A stretch of 64,000 bases of DNA from Amblyornis subalaris (taxonomy: Eukaryota > Chordata > Aves > Passeriformes > Ptilonorhynchidae). Made by a program: the position numbers and the translations under genes. The notes beneath the pieces are model-generated. The model made no database searches. It saw only the letters and a list, made by a program, of their open reading frames with translations, and was not told where the DNA came from. Location: assembly GCA_018881555.1 (NCBI GenBank), contig JACAXG010000231.1, positions 620,001-684,000 on the forward strand. Direction: 5' to 3'. Numbering within the stretch: position 1 is the stretch's first letter; each line of letters opens with the position of its first letter. Positions 1-11,700 of this stretch are shown one piece after another.

Positions 1-715
1 GTGTACATTAACCAAAGGAATTTTCCCTTTGCGATATATTTTGAGACACACTGGCAAAACCTTAAGAGACACAAACCCAAACATTCCTGTACTTAAAACA
101 TATGGTTTTTTTACTGACAAAAAACCAGAGTAGGAATGTAATCCAACCAGGTAACAAGTCTAATATTGATTATGTACAAAACAACAGCAGTCAGTCCTCC
201 ACAGAGGAATTTCCCCTGCAACATCTGTGTAAACTACTACCATTCATGGATTTCACAGCCACAGTGATGTGTTAGTCATGTTGGTTTTGTGTCCTACACA
301 AAATGCAAAACAAAACAACCTCTTGCAACCCATATTACTGCAGTCATTACTGTCACATATTACTCATACTTCACACATCATATTTCCTGAAGTACACAAT
401 GTCAGCAACCTACTTGCTTTCAGTGAAGAGAACAAAAGAAGGCAAGTAGTAGAACTGGACTGCAGCTTTAGGGCACAAAATATTAAGATCTAGAAAGCAT
501 TCACATTTTATTGAACATATTTGAAGTTTGGAAATTGAGCACAATGTATTAAGTAACTTTCTCATTTGCAATCTGGAACTGAAGTTCAGTATTTAAGCAA
601 CACTTCGTTAGTCACTGTATCTTTACAACCACATTTTCCAGAGTAACATTTCTTACACATTTGTAGTCAAAGACCAAAGATTTGCAGAAGGTCTTATATT
701 TAAAACATAGCTCAC
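1..715 (-). other. DPY19L1 intron (partial)
   Basis: AT-rich, with no coding exon recognised on either strand. A 74-residue plus-strand frame at 269-493 has no protein-like features. Confidence 0.7.
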
Positions 716-853
716 CTCTGGGTAAAGATTGAACCTTTGTAAGGTGTTAATCACTAAAGGATATTCAGTTAGCTTGTCATTCATAATTGCGCATACTCCA
801 CTCCAAAACGATGGTGCCTCAATAATGATCTTGAAGTAGGAATAATAAAGACC
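716..853 (-). CDS. DPY19L1: DPY19L1 coding exon 5
   Basis: A 138-base, 46-codon exon (phase 0 to 0) has acceptor ...tctcctgtag and donor GTGAGC. It encodes [17 protein letters not shown], then the conserved [14 protein letters not shown] and QRFNLYPE, continuing the luminal region of the DPY19 family. Family members continue from here with a segment of the type VILASWYR. I looked for that next exon in 1-715 and did not find it, so it lies left of the window. Confidence 0.95.
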
Positions 854-3800
854 CTACAGGAGAACAGATTTATTATTAACAGCTAAAGATGTCACTTTTG
901 CTTCAGGAACTGCTTCATTTTTAAACAACTTCTGTAATGTAACAAACAGGAGAGGCTTATTGAAGATGACTATCCAGTTTTTCAAATCTCTGCTATTACT
1001 GCCACTGAAATAAGCAATGTGGGTTTCCTTCCACCTTGTTTCTACTGTTCCACAGCATACCCGGAAATCTCTCATTTGGGCTGGGAACTGTGCATTAGCA
1101 TAGTATTCCACAATTCTCAAAATAAAAGCAGACAAAAGGTGTATATATATACCAACATTTATTAATTAAAAAAATATTTAGGAAAAAAGGCTTTCAGACT
1201 AAACTGAAAGCAAGGTATAAGGTACTTGCAGTTCTGTATTTTAGGTCCTTGAGAATCATACTTTCAGATTCTATTTTAAGTGAACTGTGAAGTGATACAT
1301 TCATAGTGATCAACTGCAAGACACACAAATACTCTGCATGTAAAAGTGTAATGCATGTTGGTTCTAAGAGATCAAGATATATACTTATGCAGAATGTGTT
1401 AAGAAATTTTGGAAAGCCCCAGACTGGATTACAGACAGAAGTTTTTCAATCACGCAGACATAATCTAACCATTTCTGTGCGAAAAGCCATTTCTCTTTCT
1501 AGCGTTGACAGGTGAGAAAAATGACGGTCATTTTCAAAAAGGGTCGTTATGTGACACCTGTTAAAAAATAATAATAATTAAAACGGAATAAAGAGGTTTA
1601 GAATCTATACTAAGTCATAGATACCAAAGAATGTTGAATGAAGACCCAAAGTTTACTTAGACTGCTACTGTAATTTACTTATACATAATACCAACATTCT
1701 CATCTATTCAGGTAATCTGAAATTGAAAAAACATTAAAACACATTGCTTAATAAATTCTATTATGGCATTAGTAATAATACTATAATGTTTTATATTATA
1801 TATAATACTGTAATGTATTTTAAGCACAGACACTTCAGGATTAAGCAACAATTTTTCACCTGAAAAGCAGGTGTCACTCTTCTCCGAACAGGCTTAAGAA
1901 ACCTTTCACAACAGCTTCACAAGAACAGAATTATTCAGCTCAGAGACAACTTGGTTTTGAGAGGAAAGATCTAAATATAAATTATGCCAATATCTTCTCT
2001 AAAAATAACTAAAAATTTTATTTTTATTGTTTTAAAATACCTTATTACTCTCAAACAATAAATTTAACCTTACCAATGTAGGACTCCTGCAAAAACAGCT
2101 GTAAAGGAAACAAAAGGTATGAAGTTACTCAAATATTTAAATAACTGAACATGAAATCATGTACATTGGAGTAATTGCAGTACTACTTCAGGGGTGCACA
2201 GAAGGTAGTCAAGACTCCAGTGAACAGAAGAATAGAAACATCTGAATTAACCTTCACAGCCAGGTCTTTGAAAATTTTCTGTGGTATTCAGCAATAGGCA
2301 ATGTTTCCACCTATATCCTGCATAACCCAAGCTGACCCACCAACATCTAATGCACACAGTTTGGTTACCAACAACAAAACTGAATTACAAGCATTTTTTT
2401 TAATAAGCATAAATATTTTTACAATTTTTAAGATGTTTCCTGTGACTGTTCACTCAACTTCTCCTCAAATTTTCACTAACACATAATACATACAAAGGCC
2501 CGGAGCACGCTACAAGCGGTGCTGATGGTCAAAGAGAAGGCAACAAACAGGCAGGACCTGGTGGCCAGAAAGGGCTTAAGGTCACTATGCAGCCATTATC
2601 ACCTGCAGCCTGCTGTCTCCTGCAGCCATTATCCTGGCGTATTGTCTGGCAGTTTCTTCAGAATCTGCTAACTCATGGTAAGGGTATAGACCGAACTTCC
2701 AAGCTAGAAGCCAAGCTTAGCCAAAAAGTTACTGAAGCACATCCAGCAGCAGCTGGACTGCTGAGACTTTCGTGCTTCCCGGTGTGATACAACAGATGCC
2801 AGCGTCACGATGAAAAAGGAGGGATGAACGCTCCCACCATCATCTAGGAAATAATTTTGCTGAGAGGTGCACAAGTGAGAAGCTTCAAGTTGAGCTGTGA
2901 ATTAGAGAACTTGTGAGTTCGAAGCCTCATGCCTTCAGTGATGAACTAGTAAAGACCCACGTTAGACTAGTCTGTAAAAAGAGGACTGGCCCTTGTTTGT
3001 CATGTTTGCTTGTTTTCTTTCCTAATGAGCTCACAAAATAAATTTTAATTTACAGAGTACACTGTGCTGTAAATATGAGAAATCCAAATGGACCGTGACA
3101 ACCAACACAAATCTAATTGAGACTATAATTGCTGAAAAAAGATAGACTCTGCATGCAATAACGTTCCATTTGTCCACTTGAAGACTGTCTGCACTGCAGC
3201 CATGTAGGTACAGAACAAGGGAGGTAATCCGAGGGACAAAGAGAAAAGACAAATGAGGATAAAGCAGTGGATTAACAGTCCAGGTCTCTGACCTCTTGAG
3301 CATGACAAGATCCAGAGACCAGAAACCACTCCATTTTGCTCGGACAGCACTGACAACATATGCAGCTCAGCACGGAAGCAAAGCCAGCATGAGGGAGGGA
3401 TAATGGGAATTAGGGGCATTTAGGGGGACCATGGTGCTCCTCCTAGACCAAAGATGTCTCAGCTGCCCTCTAGGGCAGCCACACAGTGGTTTTCTGCCAG
3501 AGAAAGATCTGGCAGACAAGTCGTCTTTAATCCATGAAAATCTTCATGGCTAATGAAGAGCCTTCTTATTCCCACAGGCTATATGGAGCTGAGAGAAAGT
3601 GGAGAGGACAACCAGCTGTGGCCAGAAAGGTGCTGAGCACCGCGTCCCTCTCCAGGGTGCTGACTGGCACACACTTCCCCGCACTGCAGCACCCGGACAC
3701 TGGCCATGCCTCTCTGAAGATGTGGAATGGGTGAAGTTGCTTGGATATTGGTAAAACATACAGCAGTGTCTGCTCGCTGATGTAGAATATAGTCTGAGGG

Positions 3801-6800
3801 TTGGCGAATGTACATTTGTTCAGACTGCGTGTTACTAGACTAGGGCTATATGTTTCTGGAAAGCAGCAGGGGCAAGAGAAAGAAAAATACCTTTGCAAAA
3901 CCACTAAATATATGTGGAATGGGAGTGGACTTAATGTTCACTTCATGCCCTAGTATGTATATCCAAACCATACAATCCTCCAACACAGAGCCTGGAAGTG
4001 CTGCTGCTGGCAGTATGTGTTATCACTATCACCACAAGGGTCATACAATAGTTTGTGGCATTATGACCTAATTTTAAAATTAAAGTTTCGTATGTGAATA
4101 AGTCCAAAGTGAAGCTGGGTAAGACAGAAAATAAAAATAAAATAAAAACAAACAAACCAAAACCACAAAAAAATAATTACCTAAAAAAAAATTCTACACT
4201 AGCTGCTGGTACAATTTAACAACACTGACCTCAAGGTAAACACTTCGCACAGTAGCAGAGGCTGTACTGTACCACACTGAAGCTTTCTGATGAGTTTTAT
4301 AGCTCCACTTCAGTCACTGAAGTAGTTTTTTCAAAGATAAGCTTGGATTCCATTTTAAAAATAATGGCCTCAAGCTTTCACTTAAAACTTCACCTTTTTG
4401 CACATTTTCTAGAAAAAGTGATGAAAATTGTTCGGTGTAAGCAGAACTTAATGTCTTATGAAAGGTTCAGGAGCTGCAGGGGAATTTTTATTCTAAGGAC
4501 ATTTACATTAGTTCTCATGGAAAGCTGCAAATTTCATTTTCAAAAAAGCAGGTATGGTATGACATGGAATTCCAGGTAAGCACATTAGGTCTCTCAATGC
4601 AGCAAACCATATTCCATACAAAAAACACATTTTACAGTAATTGTATGGAAAGAAACAGAACAGCCCATACCTTTCTTAGTTATTGCTTATTGAGCAATAG
4701 TTACACACTTGCACAAGACAGTATTTCATTTCTCAGCAATATTTCTAAGATTCCCAGTAAAATTAGATGCTGATATACATTCACATGTGCACACACCCCA
4801 GCTATAAAAAAATAACAATTTTAAGACAGATTACATGTTAGATAAGAATATACAGTAAAGTCAAATGCTAGTAGTTACCAGTCCTGTTCATTATCTCAAA
4901 TTTATGTGGTTCCAAATAAGCCAAATACGCAGTATTTTATTGATGCAAATAAATTTATCTATTAATATGGAAATTACATTTCACATTCAAACATACCACT
5001 TACTTCATAGACAAAACAATACCTTAAAATCTGATTCTTCTCTTCATTAAATGCTTTATTTAAAGTCAACGCAGTAAGTGTAGATACATTCACAGTTATT
5101 TTGGGGAATTTTATATACATTTCTACAAAACTTCACAATATCATTCTATTATTATAAGTACAAAGTGAAGTGCTTTCATAATCACACAGCAATTGATGTA
5201 ATTACTCACATTTCAAGAGACAATGGGCTTAATTCATAGACTTCCACTCTAAATCCAAATTGGCATTATTCAGCAGACTGCATTAAGCCAGTTTCTGATG
5301 GTAAATACGCAGCTCGGCTCTCTTAAATTACCATCCTTTGATCCCATTAATGTCCTTACTCAAGAGGGAATGAAGGAGGGGACAGGAAGAGAATACTATA
5401 GTCCTAATGCTGTAAACACACAGCTACTATGTACTTGAACTTGCAGATGCCATTTTCTCACCCAGCCTAAGAATCCCTAAAAGCAAAGCATATGATAAGA
5501 TTTTTGCAGACTTGGGCTATTATGTAAAATCTCATAGATTTCCTATTTTTGCCTCTGTGCTATTCTAAGAAAAGCAATTTGAATGGCATATAAAAAGGAT
5601 TCTAATTCTGGCAATTAAATACTGAAGAATAAAACCATTCTTTGGCTTTATTTACCAAGAGAACAACAAATGCTGAGATACTAAAATCCAACAGGATGTG
5701 AAGCACTCAATAAACTCATTAATATTTTGCAAATATCCACAAAGTGACCAGGTAGGAATACAGCAAAACTGGAAACAATGAGAAACCTGCAAGTATTGGC
5801 TACTTCTGCATCTTAGTTGTTCCATTTTGAGATTCTGTGCAATATAAAAAGGATGTTTTCAGGAATAAGATCTCAAGTCAATAGTCATTAAAAAAAAATC
5901 ACAACTTAATAGGGTGAAGTGTTGTATAAGAATGTCCTTAAAAGTCTGACAACTTTATTGCTACACATAAATTGGAGATAATTCGTTAGAGAAAAAAAAT
6001 TCACACTTTGTAACTAAACTAGCCCCAGTTGTGGGAGCCTGTGTTTTTAAAATATGGGCCTTAAAGCTTAAGCAGAGCAGCAACAAAAATTCAAATTCCA
6101 TAAATTATACAGCACTCTCCCTAATCTGCCCTCAAATTTCAATCAAAGGAAAGCATTTTTCAATTCTGACCATCAGTTTACTCTTTCTATGTCATTTAAG
6201 TAACTACGAGTCTAGCAAATGCTGAATAAACAGATGTAAGTAAAGCAATTCAGGAACACTTTCTTCATTAATTAGTTTGTAAGCTAAGGGTCGTTTCCCT
6301 GCTACTACTTTGCAATGTAATCCATCAAATTGAAGAAACTCCCTTCGGCAACCAGGACTACTGGTGATGTGATTAATAGTACCAGCATCTTTGGAATACC
6401 CTGACAGTCTTTTACTAGAATACCTTTAAGGGTATATCTAATTGTGCATCTGACAAATATGCTATTACTTAACACTTGTTAACTTTAGGAACACATCTCT
6501 TTGCAAATACTTGAGGTGTTTTTTTCAACATTTTAGCCATTAGCCATTGCATTATTTACACAAAAATATTCCCAAAGGTAATAACATCTGAATTTACATC
6601 CCCCTACAACTGTATGTTCTTCCATCTATAATTTTTACCAAACAAGCTGTTGTGATTCCATTATTTAATAAGAGTTGCTACCTTTTTTTTTTCCTAGAAA
6701 TTAATGAGTGGATAGCAGAGATCCATAAATATCTGGAAATTTTTTCCTACAAATGTTGTGAGACCACATCAACTGCTACAGTAACAGCTTTACAAAAGTT

Positions 6801-8228
6801 ACCAGGTAGGAAGTTATTTCCTGTCCCTTTTCAACATCAGCTTATGTTTTTTTCTTTTTCAAAGTTTTATTTCCAAATATATTTGGACACAATTTGCAAT
6901 TCCAGAGAGAGAAAGGTAGAAAAACCAGTATTTTCCCCATGATGTATTCCTTCTACTTACCCAGAAGAAACGTGAGCCATATCTTGCTATCAGTTTTTGT
7001 GACGATGGCCTTTCTGTCCACAACAAATACTGCCGAAAGAAAAAGCCTCTTAAACATCAATTAAGCACAGCCCCTGTAAAAGGAAATCTGAACTCCACAA
7101 GATTAGTTTCGTGTGTAAAAATCTTGACTAGATCTCAAAAATGCTGAAAGAAACTTCATACAGCAAGTTCATAACTACATATAAAAGCTTTAAACTTCAC
7201 AGATAGACTATTAAGGTGACTATATAAATCATCATGTTTTTATTTCTGAAATAACTTTTACGGAATAACTTGTCAAAAGACAATTTCTACATAGTTATAT
7301 TACTGGCAAATTTGCTCAAACAGAAAGCCAGACTTTTAAAGAACAGACAATCCTTCCTGCTTTCCAGCAGAAATAAGCTGGTCATGCCAGCACTGCAAGC
7401 TGCGATAGTCAACACCACCACAGAGACTGTTTTAACAAGAGTTAGTTACACAAACAGCACGTTTCCCCACTGCTCCCCTAAAAGGATGCTGAAGTGGTAA
7501 AAAGCCGTTTCCCTCGCCCCCGGTTCTCGCCGATCGCTGTGTGGGTTTTGCCAGCTTTTCTCTTTTTTTTAACCTGCCCGCGCTGTGACAGGCTGGAGCC
7601 CGGGCCCGGGCGGAGCGGGAGCGCGANCCCGCCGCCGCTGCCCCGGGCAGTGCCAGACACCGCCCGCCCGCCTCCCTCCCTCTTTCCCTCCCGCGGCAGG
7701 CACCTTCCCGCCCGCCGGCCCCGGGTCGCTGCTTCCCAGGGAAAGACGTCCCGGCGCTCCCTTCCCCGGCAACAGCCACCCCGCGCCACGGGGCAGGGGT
7801 ACCGACACTTGCCGGAAAGAANGACGGGAAGCGACGCCCGGCCCCACCGCACTTCCCCCGGGCGGAAGGGCTGGCTCCCATCCCAGCGGGGGCAGAGGGA
7901 GCGGGGAGGGAGCAGGGTTCGGGGTAGGAACCTCACCTCGGAGCCGGTCTCCGCAGAGGCGCAGAAGACTCAGGGGGCCGCGGCCCAGCACGTCCCGCTC
8001 CCCGTCCGCCGCGGGCCCCTCCCGGCAGGGTCCCCGCGGGTCGCCCCTGGCTCCCCGCCGGCCGCCGCCTCCCTTCCGCATGGCGCGGGCCCCGGCGGAG
8101 ACCTGCCTGACGGGCGAGTGCGGCCGGCGGCCGCGGCTGGGGCTGGCGCCCGGTGACTGCTGCTGGTGCTGCTGCCCGGGCTTGAGCGGCGGCGACTCTT
8201 TGTTCCTGCCTCGGCTCGGGACGACCAT
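716..8228 (-). CDS. DPY19L1: DPY19L1, probable C-mannosyltransferase (5' part, five coding exons; 3' end outside window)
   Basis: Exons in transcription order are 7937-8228, 6961-7029, 2074-2098, 1470-1557 and 716-853. Each is bounded by AG acceptors and GT donors on the minus strand, and the phases join without a stop into 204 codons. The protein begins [10 protein letters not shown], has a Pro/Gly/Arg/Gln-rich cytosolic leader of about 95 residues, then a hydrophobic segment ([16 protein letters not shown], about residues 114-129). Next come the family motifs [19 protein letters not shown] and [13 protein letters not shown], and the stretch [14 protein letters not shown]. These are hallmarks of the DPY19 family, multi-pass GT-C enzymes of the ER membrane that attach mannose to tryptophan in WxxW motifs of thrombospondin-type repeats. 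The first luminal loop follows the first membrane helix, as seen here. Paralogue choice (L1 rather than L2-L4) rests on motif wording and on TBX20 as neighbour. The family protein is about 650-750 residues, so roughly two thirds lies left of base 1. Confidence 0.93.
1470..1557 (-). CDS. DPY19L1: DPY19L1 coding exon 4 (first luminal loop motif)
   Basis: This 88-base exon has acceptor ...ttttttaacag and donor GTTAGA. It encodes [20 protein letters not shown] and then REMAFRTEM, the most recognisable DPY19 family signature, in the first ER-luminal loop. In GT-C glycosyltransferases this loop carries acidic residues important for catalysis; which of the acidic residues here is catalytic I cannot say from the sequence alone. 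The exon ends on the ATG codon of FRTEM, in phase 0, and the next exon continues GLYYSYF. Confidence 0.95.
2074..2098 (-). CDS. DPY19L1: DPY19L1 coding exon 3, 25-base micro-exon
   Basis: A 25-base exon is flanked by a strong acceptor (tttgtttcctttacag) and the donor GTAAGG. In phase it encodes AVFAGVLHW, which completes the first transmembrane helix and closely resembles the AVFVAILHW-type segment I recall just before the TLFEND motif in DPY19 paralogues. Its length (1 mod 3) is exactly what is needed to connect exon 2 (ends phase 1) with exon 4 (needs phase 2). Without it the next exon would be read in a frame with an early stop. It is far too short for ORF detection. Confidence 0.85.
2099..6960 (-). 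other. DPY19L1 intron 2
   Basis: The largest intron in this part of the gene, 4.9 kb. It is mostly AT-rich, with a less AT-rich middle (about 2490-3830) whose composition differs from its flanks and may be an inserted, degraded repeat that I cannot name. An A-rich simple stretch lies at about 4126-4190. Short frames in both strands show no domain and no paired splice sites. Confidence 0.6.
6961..7029 (-). CDS. DPY19L1: DPY19L1 coding exon 2
   Basis: This 69-base exon lies between an acceptor with a pyrimidine tract (tttctttcggcag, just right of 7029) and a consensus donor GTAAGT (revcomp of 6955-6960). Read in the phase set by exon 1 it gives [20 protein letters not shown] and then FLL, the last part being the start of the first membrane helix. 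Of the two other frames, one has a stop and the other does not match the phase of exon 1. Assignment rests on splice signals, phase and the continuity of the hydrophobic segment into the next exon, since this stretch itself is poorly conserved. Confidence 0.8.
7030..7936 (-). other. DPY19L1 intron 1
   Basis: The intron runs from the GTGAGG donor at 7936 to the acceptor at 7030-7031. Its right half belongs to the CpG island. Long overlapping open frames at 7432-7936 reflect high GC content and lack of stops, not genes. Confidence 0.75.
7937..8228 (-). CDS. DPY19L1: DPY19L1 coding exon 1 (start codon)
   Basis: The ATG at 8226-8228 (minus strand) has G at -3 and G at +4, a strong start context, and the first residues (MVVPSR) resemble the start of mammalian DPY19L1 as I recall it. 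The exon encodes 97 residues plus one base. It is rich in Pro, Gly, Arg and Gln, with no recognisable fold, as expected for the poorly conserved cytosolic N terminus of this family. It ends ...CTCCGAG before the donor GTGAGG (revcomp of 7931-7936). The exon is inside a CpG island. A different frame is also open across it (see findings). The phase-1 end matches the next exon at 6961-7029. Confidence 0.85.
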
Positions 8229-8534
8229 CTCCGCATAGTCCCCGCCGGGGCCGGGGCGCCGCGCCGGAGGGGAGGGGAGCCGAACCGAGGGGGGCGGCGC
8301 TCAGCGAGGAGCTTCCCCCACCCCCTGGCAGGGCCCGGAGGCCACGGGGCGGAGCCGCAGCCGGCGGGCTCGTAGTAACGGGGCGAGGGGGCGGCCGGCC
8401 CCCGCGCCGCCGCCGCCCGCTCCGCCCGGCTGGACACGTGGGGGCGGGGGCGGCGCTGCCGGCGGGGCGGGAAGCGGCTCCCGCGCCCCCCGCTCCGCCC
8501 CGCCGCTCACGGACGCGCCGCCCCGGAGCCCGGC

Positions 8535-8553
8535 GGGGAGGGGAGGGGAGGGG
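8535..8553 (+). repeat. (GGGGA)n run, G-quadruplex candidate in the DPY19L1 promoter
   Basis: Four runs of four G (8535-8538, 8540-8543, 8545-8548, 8550-8553) are separated by single A bases. This fits the usual G-quadruplex pattern with one-base loops. It sits on the plus strand, about 300 bases upstream of the DPY19L1 start codon; function is inferred only. Confidence 0.75.
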
Positions 8554-8761
8554 AGGAGGAGAAGGCGGTGAAGGAGGGGGCGGGAGCGGGATTCTTCCCG
8601 CTCACTGCTTTCCTCTCTTTCCCGAGGGACGGCCGCGGTTCTTCCGCCGGTCCCGTTGCGGGCGGGCCTGCCGCGGCCTCATTCTCCATCGCCTCTTGGT
8701 GTTTCTCTCAGTTGCCGTTCCCGGGCCGTTCAGCCTTGTAACATCGTCTCGGTTAAACTGA

Positions 8762-11700
8762 GCCCACCCCAGAACTGCCCTCCCCCTTTCCCCCCGCCTA
8801 AATTCCCGAAATGTTAACTCCCAGATGGTAACTTGCTTGTGTTGTTGCCATGTCCTAGGGGCTTCCGCGCTACGGAAACTCCCTTCTTCTTCCTCTTCGT
8901 CCGTGTTCTGGAGGTTTACTGTGGGTTTGCCTTTGCGGTGCGGCCTCTTCGATCATGAGCACCATGCAGCTCCAGCCGAAACCTTGCTTTGGGTTCAGAG
9001 GTTAGAAGGCCCCATCCACAGAAGTTCTGTGTAATATGGACCCTTGAGAGTTGAGGTGTTTCATGACTTTTCCAGAGCAGTTATCTTCAGGAGCTCCCAG
9101 CAGCAGTCCCTGTAGTTCCTACTCTAATTACTGTTCTTTGAAAAGCAGTGAATACACAGCACAGCTGTGGAACAAGACCCAGCTACAGCAAAGCCACCGT
9201 TCCTCCTCCTACCTGTGCTCTCTTCCTCAGCACAGAACAGCGCTCAGGCAGCGGCTCATCCGATAGGGATATATTAATTCAATTACCACTGTTTGATAAT
9301 GTTGATTAAATAGAGCAGAGTATAACCTTTTCAGTAACTGCAACCTCTCCAAACAGATCTGTTTTGCTCCTTCTTCCCTGACCTCTTCTTGTTTTGGCCC
9401 ATGGAAATTCTTTCTTGACTGCGCATACTCCTTGCCTCCCAGGTGCTCCTCATTGCTGTCTTCAGGCTTTTATCGCTCTGTACTCTTCATTTCTTTCTTT
9501 GTTTCTGCTCCCCAGTTTTCTGTGTTGGATTTTTCCATTCGACTCTGCTTATTTTTCCTAGCCTTTCCACTTTTTTCTTCTAAAATGTTTACAACCTCTT
9601 TACTTTCATCTCCTTTTCCTAATTATTTTTATGAATCCTATCCTGTGAAACACAAGTTTTGAGTCTTACGTGGCAAATACTATAGTATATACTAAGATAG
9701 TATTTTAAAAATCTGTTTAACAAATATATAGTTGGCTTATTGTTAGCACAGGAAGGTAATTTTGGCTCAAATTCAGCTACTGAGGTAATGAAAGTGTAAG
9801 AACAGGATGGCTCTTGCTGTCTTTGTGGTAGTAGTAAGGCTGTTTACACCACAATAGGGGTGTAAAGATACAACTGGTACAAAACAAACAAGCCTGTGGG
9901 ACTGACAGAGGGCCTATGTGTCTAGAAGTTCTCTTGGCTCCACATTTCTTTGCTTGCTGAGGGAAAATCACTCTTCCACCGCTGGCTGTTTTGGGGAGGT
10001 AATTGCAAAGGACGTGTCACACTGATCTCAAAAAAGCGAGCAAGGAAGAAATAGTATTTTTCATATAAGACAGCCAGTCTCCTGAGTACCCAGGCTCTTC
10101 TTCCAACATGAATTATGTGTGGCAGTTTCATACTGCAAGAAAAATTTATCTGTGCTTATTACATACTAAATATAAATGAAGGCATAAAAGGAACACCCTT
10201 CAAGTGTTTGAAGACTACATACTATTTTTCCCACCTGCTTTTCAAGAGAAAAAGTCTCACAATCTGCTCATTTTCATATTTGATTTTAATTGAGTAACCT
10301 TGTTATAAATTTAGTAACCAAAGGAGTCTATTGTTGCTGTCTGAGTGATTGAAGGGTACAGGCTCCAGATAGAGTTTTGCATGTAACCAGCAGAGAAAAA
10401 GAGCAATATGATATATTCTGCTGATTTTTAACTCCTGTAACCTATTTTCAATTTTTTGCCAGAATAAATAGAGTCATGGAATACTTAGAAACTTGAAGGC
10501 TTGATATTATTAAGGTTCATATAAATGCTCTGGGATGGCTCAGTTGTTGAGATTAACTGGGCCTGCTCCAGCCTGCAGCAGATCAATTACCTTCAGGCTG
10601 TTTTCTTTTAATAAAACTCTTCAGGGGATTGATTTCAACAGGTACCACCCACAGAATGTGGTTACAAAGGCAAATACTACTAAACAATTCTAAAAGTTTT
10701 AAAAATTACTATAAGTGTGCAAAAACAGAACATCACATTCTTAAATGTAAAGGTGCCCATATTCAACAACTGAATTGCTGTAGAAAACCTCCAACACTAC
10801 CTCAAAAGAGCTGCAGTAGAGCAGTGCACCTCTAAAAATAAAATGACATTTGCTTTGATCTATAAGACACAAGTAGTAAGAAATAAAGATGGGGTTTATA
10901 GCATCACAGGAGTTGCATATTTTTTCCAGAAGTGCTATGTTTAATATCTAACATCACGTTTCAGACAGTGGAGCTCATTACTAATCCTACACATCACAGC
11001 GAAAGGAGTGATTCCAATAAATCAGCACATCTCTTTGTTTGTAACAAAAAAGGAAGGGAATGGTAGAAATAAATGTCTGAAAATAAATTTGATTTTTCTC
11101 AACTCTTAAGGTTGCTGAAGGATATATAGAAGTCCATAGGAGAGACATCATCTTAACCAGATTGTCCTAACTTGTTTTGTCCAGGGAAAGCAAACTCCAT
11201 AAGATGTTGCTGCACAGTTTTCTGCTGTCCTAGGACAAGGCACATTCGGGAACACAATGTTCCTGTTTCTGCTAGGTCTTCTCTATCTCTTTGATCACAC
11301 GTTTTCCATGATCACTGGACTGTCTCTTCATATTTCCAAATCACTCTGGCAATATCAGCAATCTCAGGTGGATAGTGGTTGTGACACACTATCAATGGAA
11401 ATAATTCACAGTCCTCAGGAATGAGACCCTGCAAGTGAAGCACATTGGCTTTGGCAGTTCCTGTATATTCTCTAACAGTACTGGTTCCTCGGGACACTGG
11501 ATGGGCACACCTCATTATCAAACAGTCCAGAGCTTGCTTTCCTCTCCCCCACTCATTCTCATCTTCTGTACTGTTTCTTGACACCAGTTCTCTCTCTTCC
11601 TCTTGCCTCAAGTGAGTCCTTCCCTTTCCAGTATATTACTGATACCAACCCCTTCTCTCTTCAGGGTCACCTTCAAGGTGATCTGAATAACAGTGCCTGT

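Larger units (their letters stand above)
7580..8720. promoter_or_regulatory. CpG island with the DPY19L1 promoter and first exon
   Basis: About 1.1 kb of very GC-rich, CpG-dense DNA contrasts sharply with the AT-rich flanks. It contains DPY19L1 exon 1 and the start of intron 1, so the transcription start of the minus-strand gene should lie between about 8230 and 8500. No TATA box is obvious, which is usual for a housekeeping CpG-island promoter. Two unresolved bases (7627, 7822) fall in it. The window shows no plus-strand exon that would make it bidirectional. Confidence 0.85.

Noticed and set aside
4126..4190. A-rich tract as the poly-A tail of a processed pseudogene
   Set aside because: The sequence before it shows no intronless gene body on either strand and no clear target-site duplication.
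7494..8238. Long plus-strand open frames of about 220 codons across the CpG island
   Set aside because: They are shadows of GC-rich DNA lacking stops; the minus strand here holds the DPY19L1 first exon, and the plus frames show no domain or splice context.
10467..10640. Weak resemblance to a reversed CR1 3' end ('gagtcatggaatac...')
   Set aside because: Only a few short words match and the order of conserved CR1 segments does not follow.
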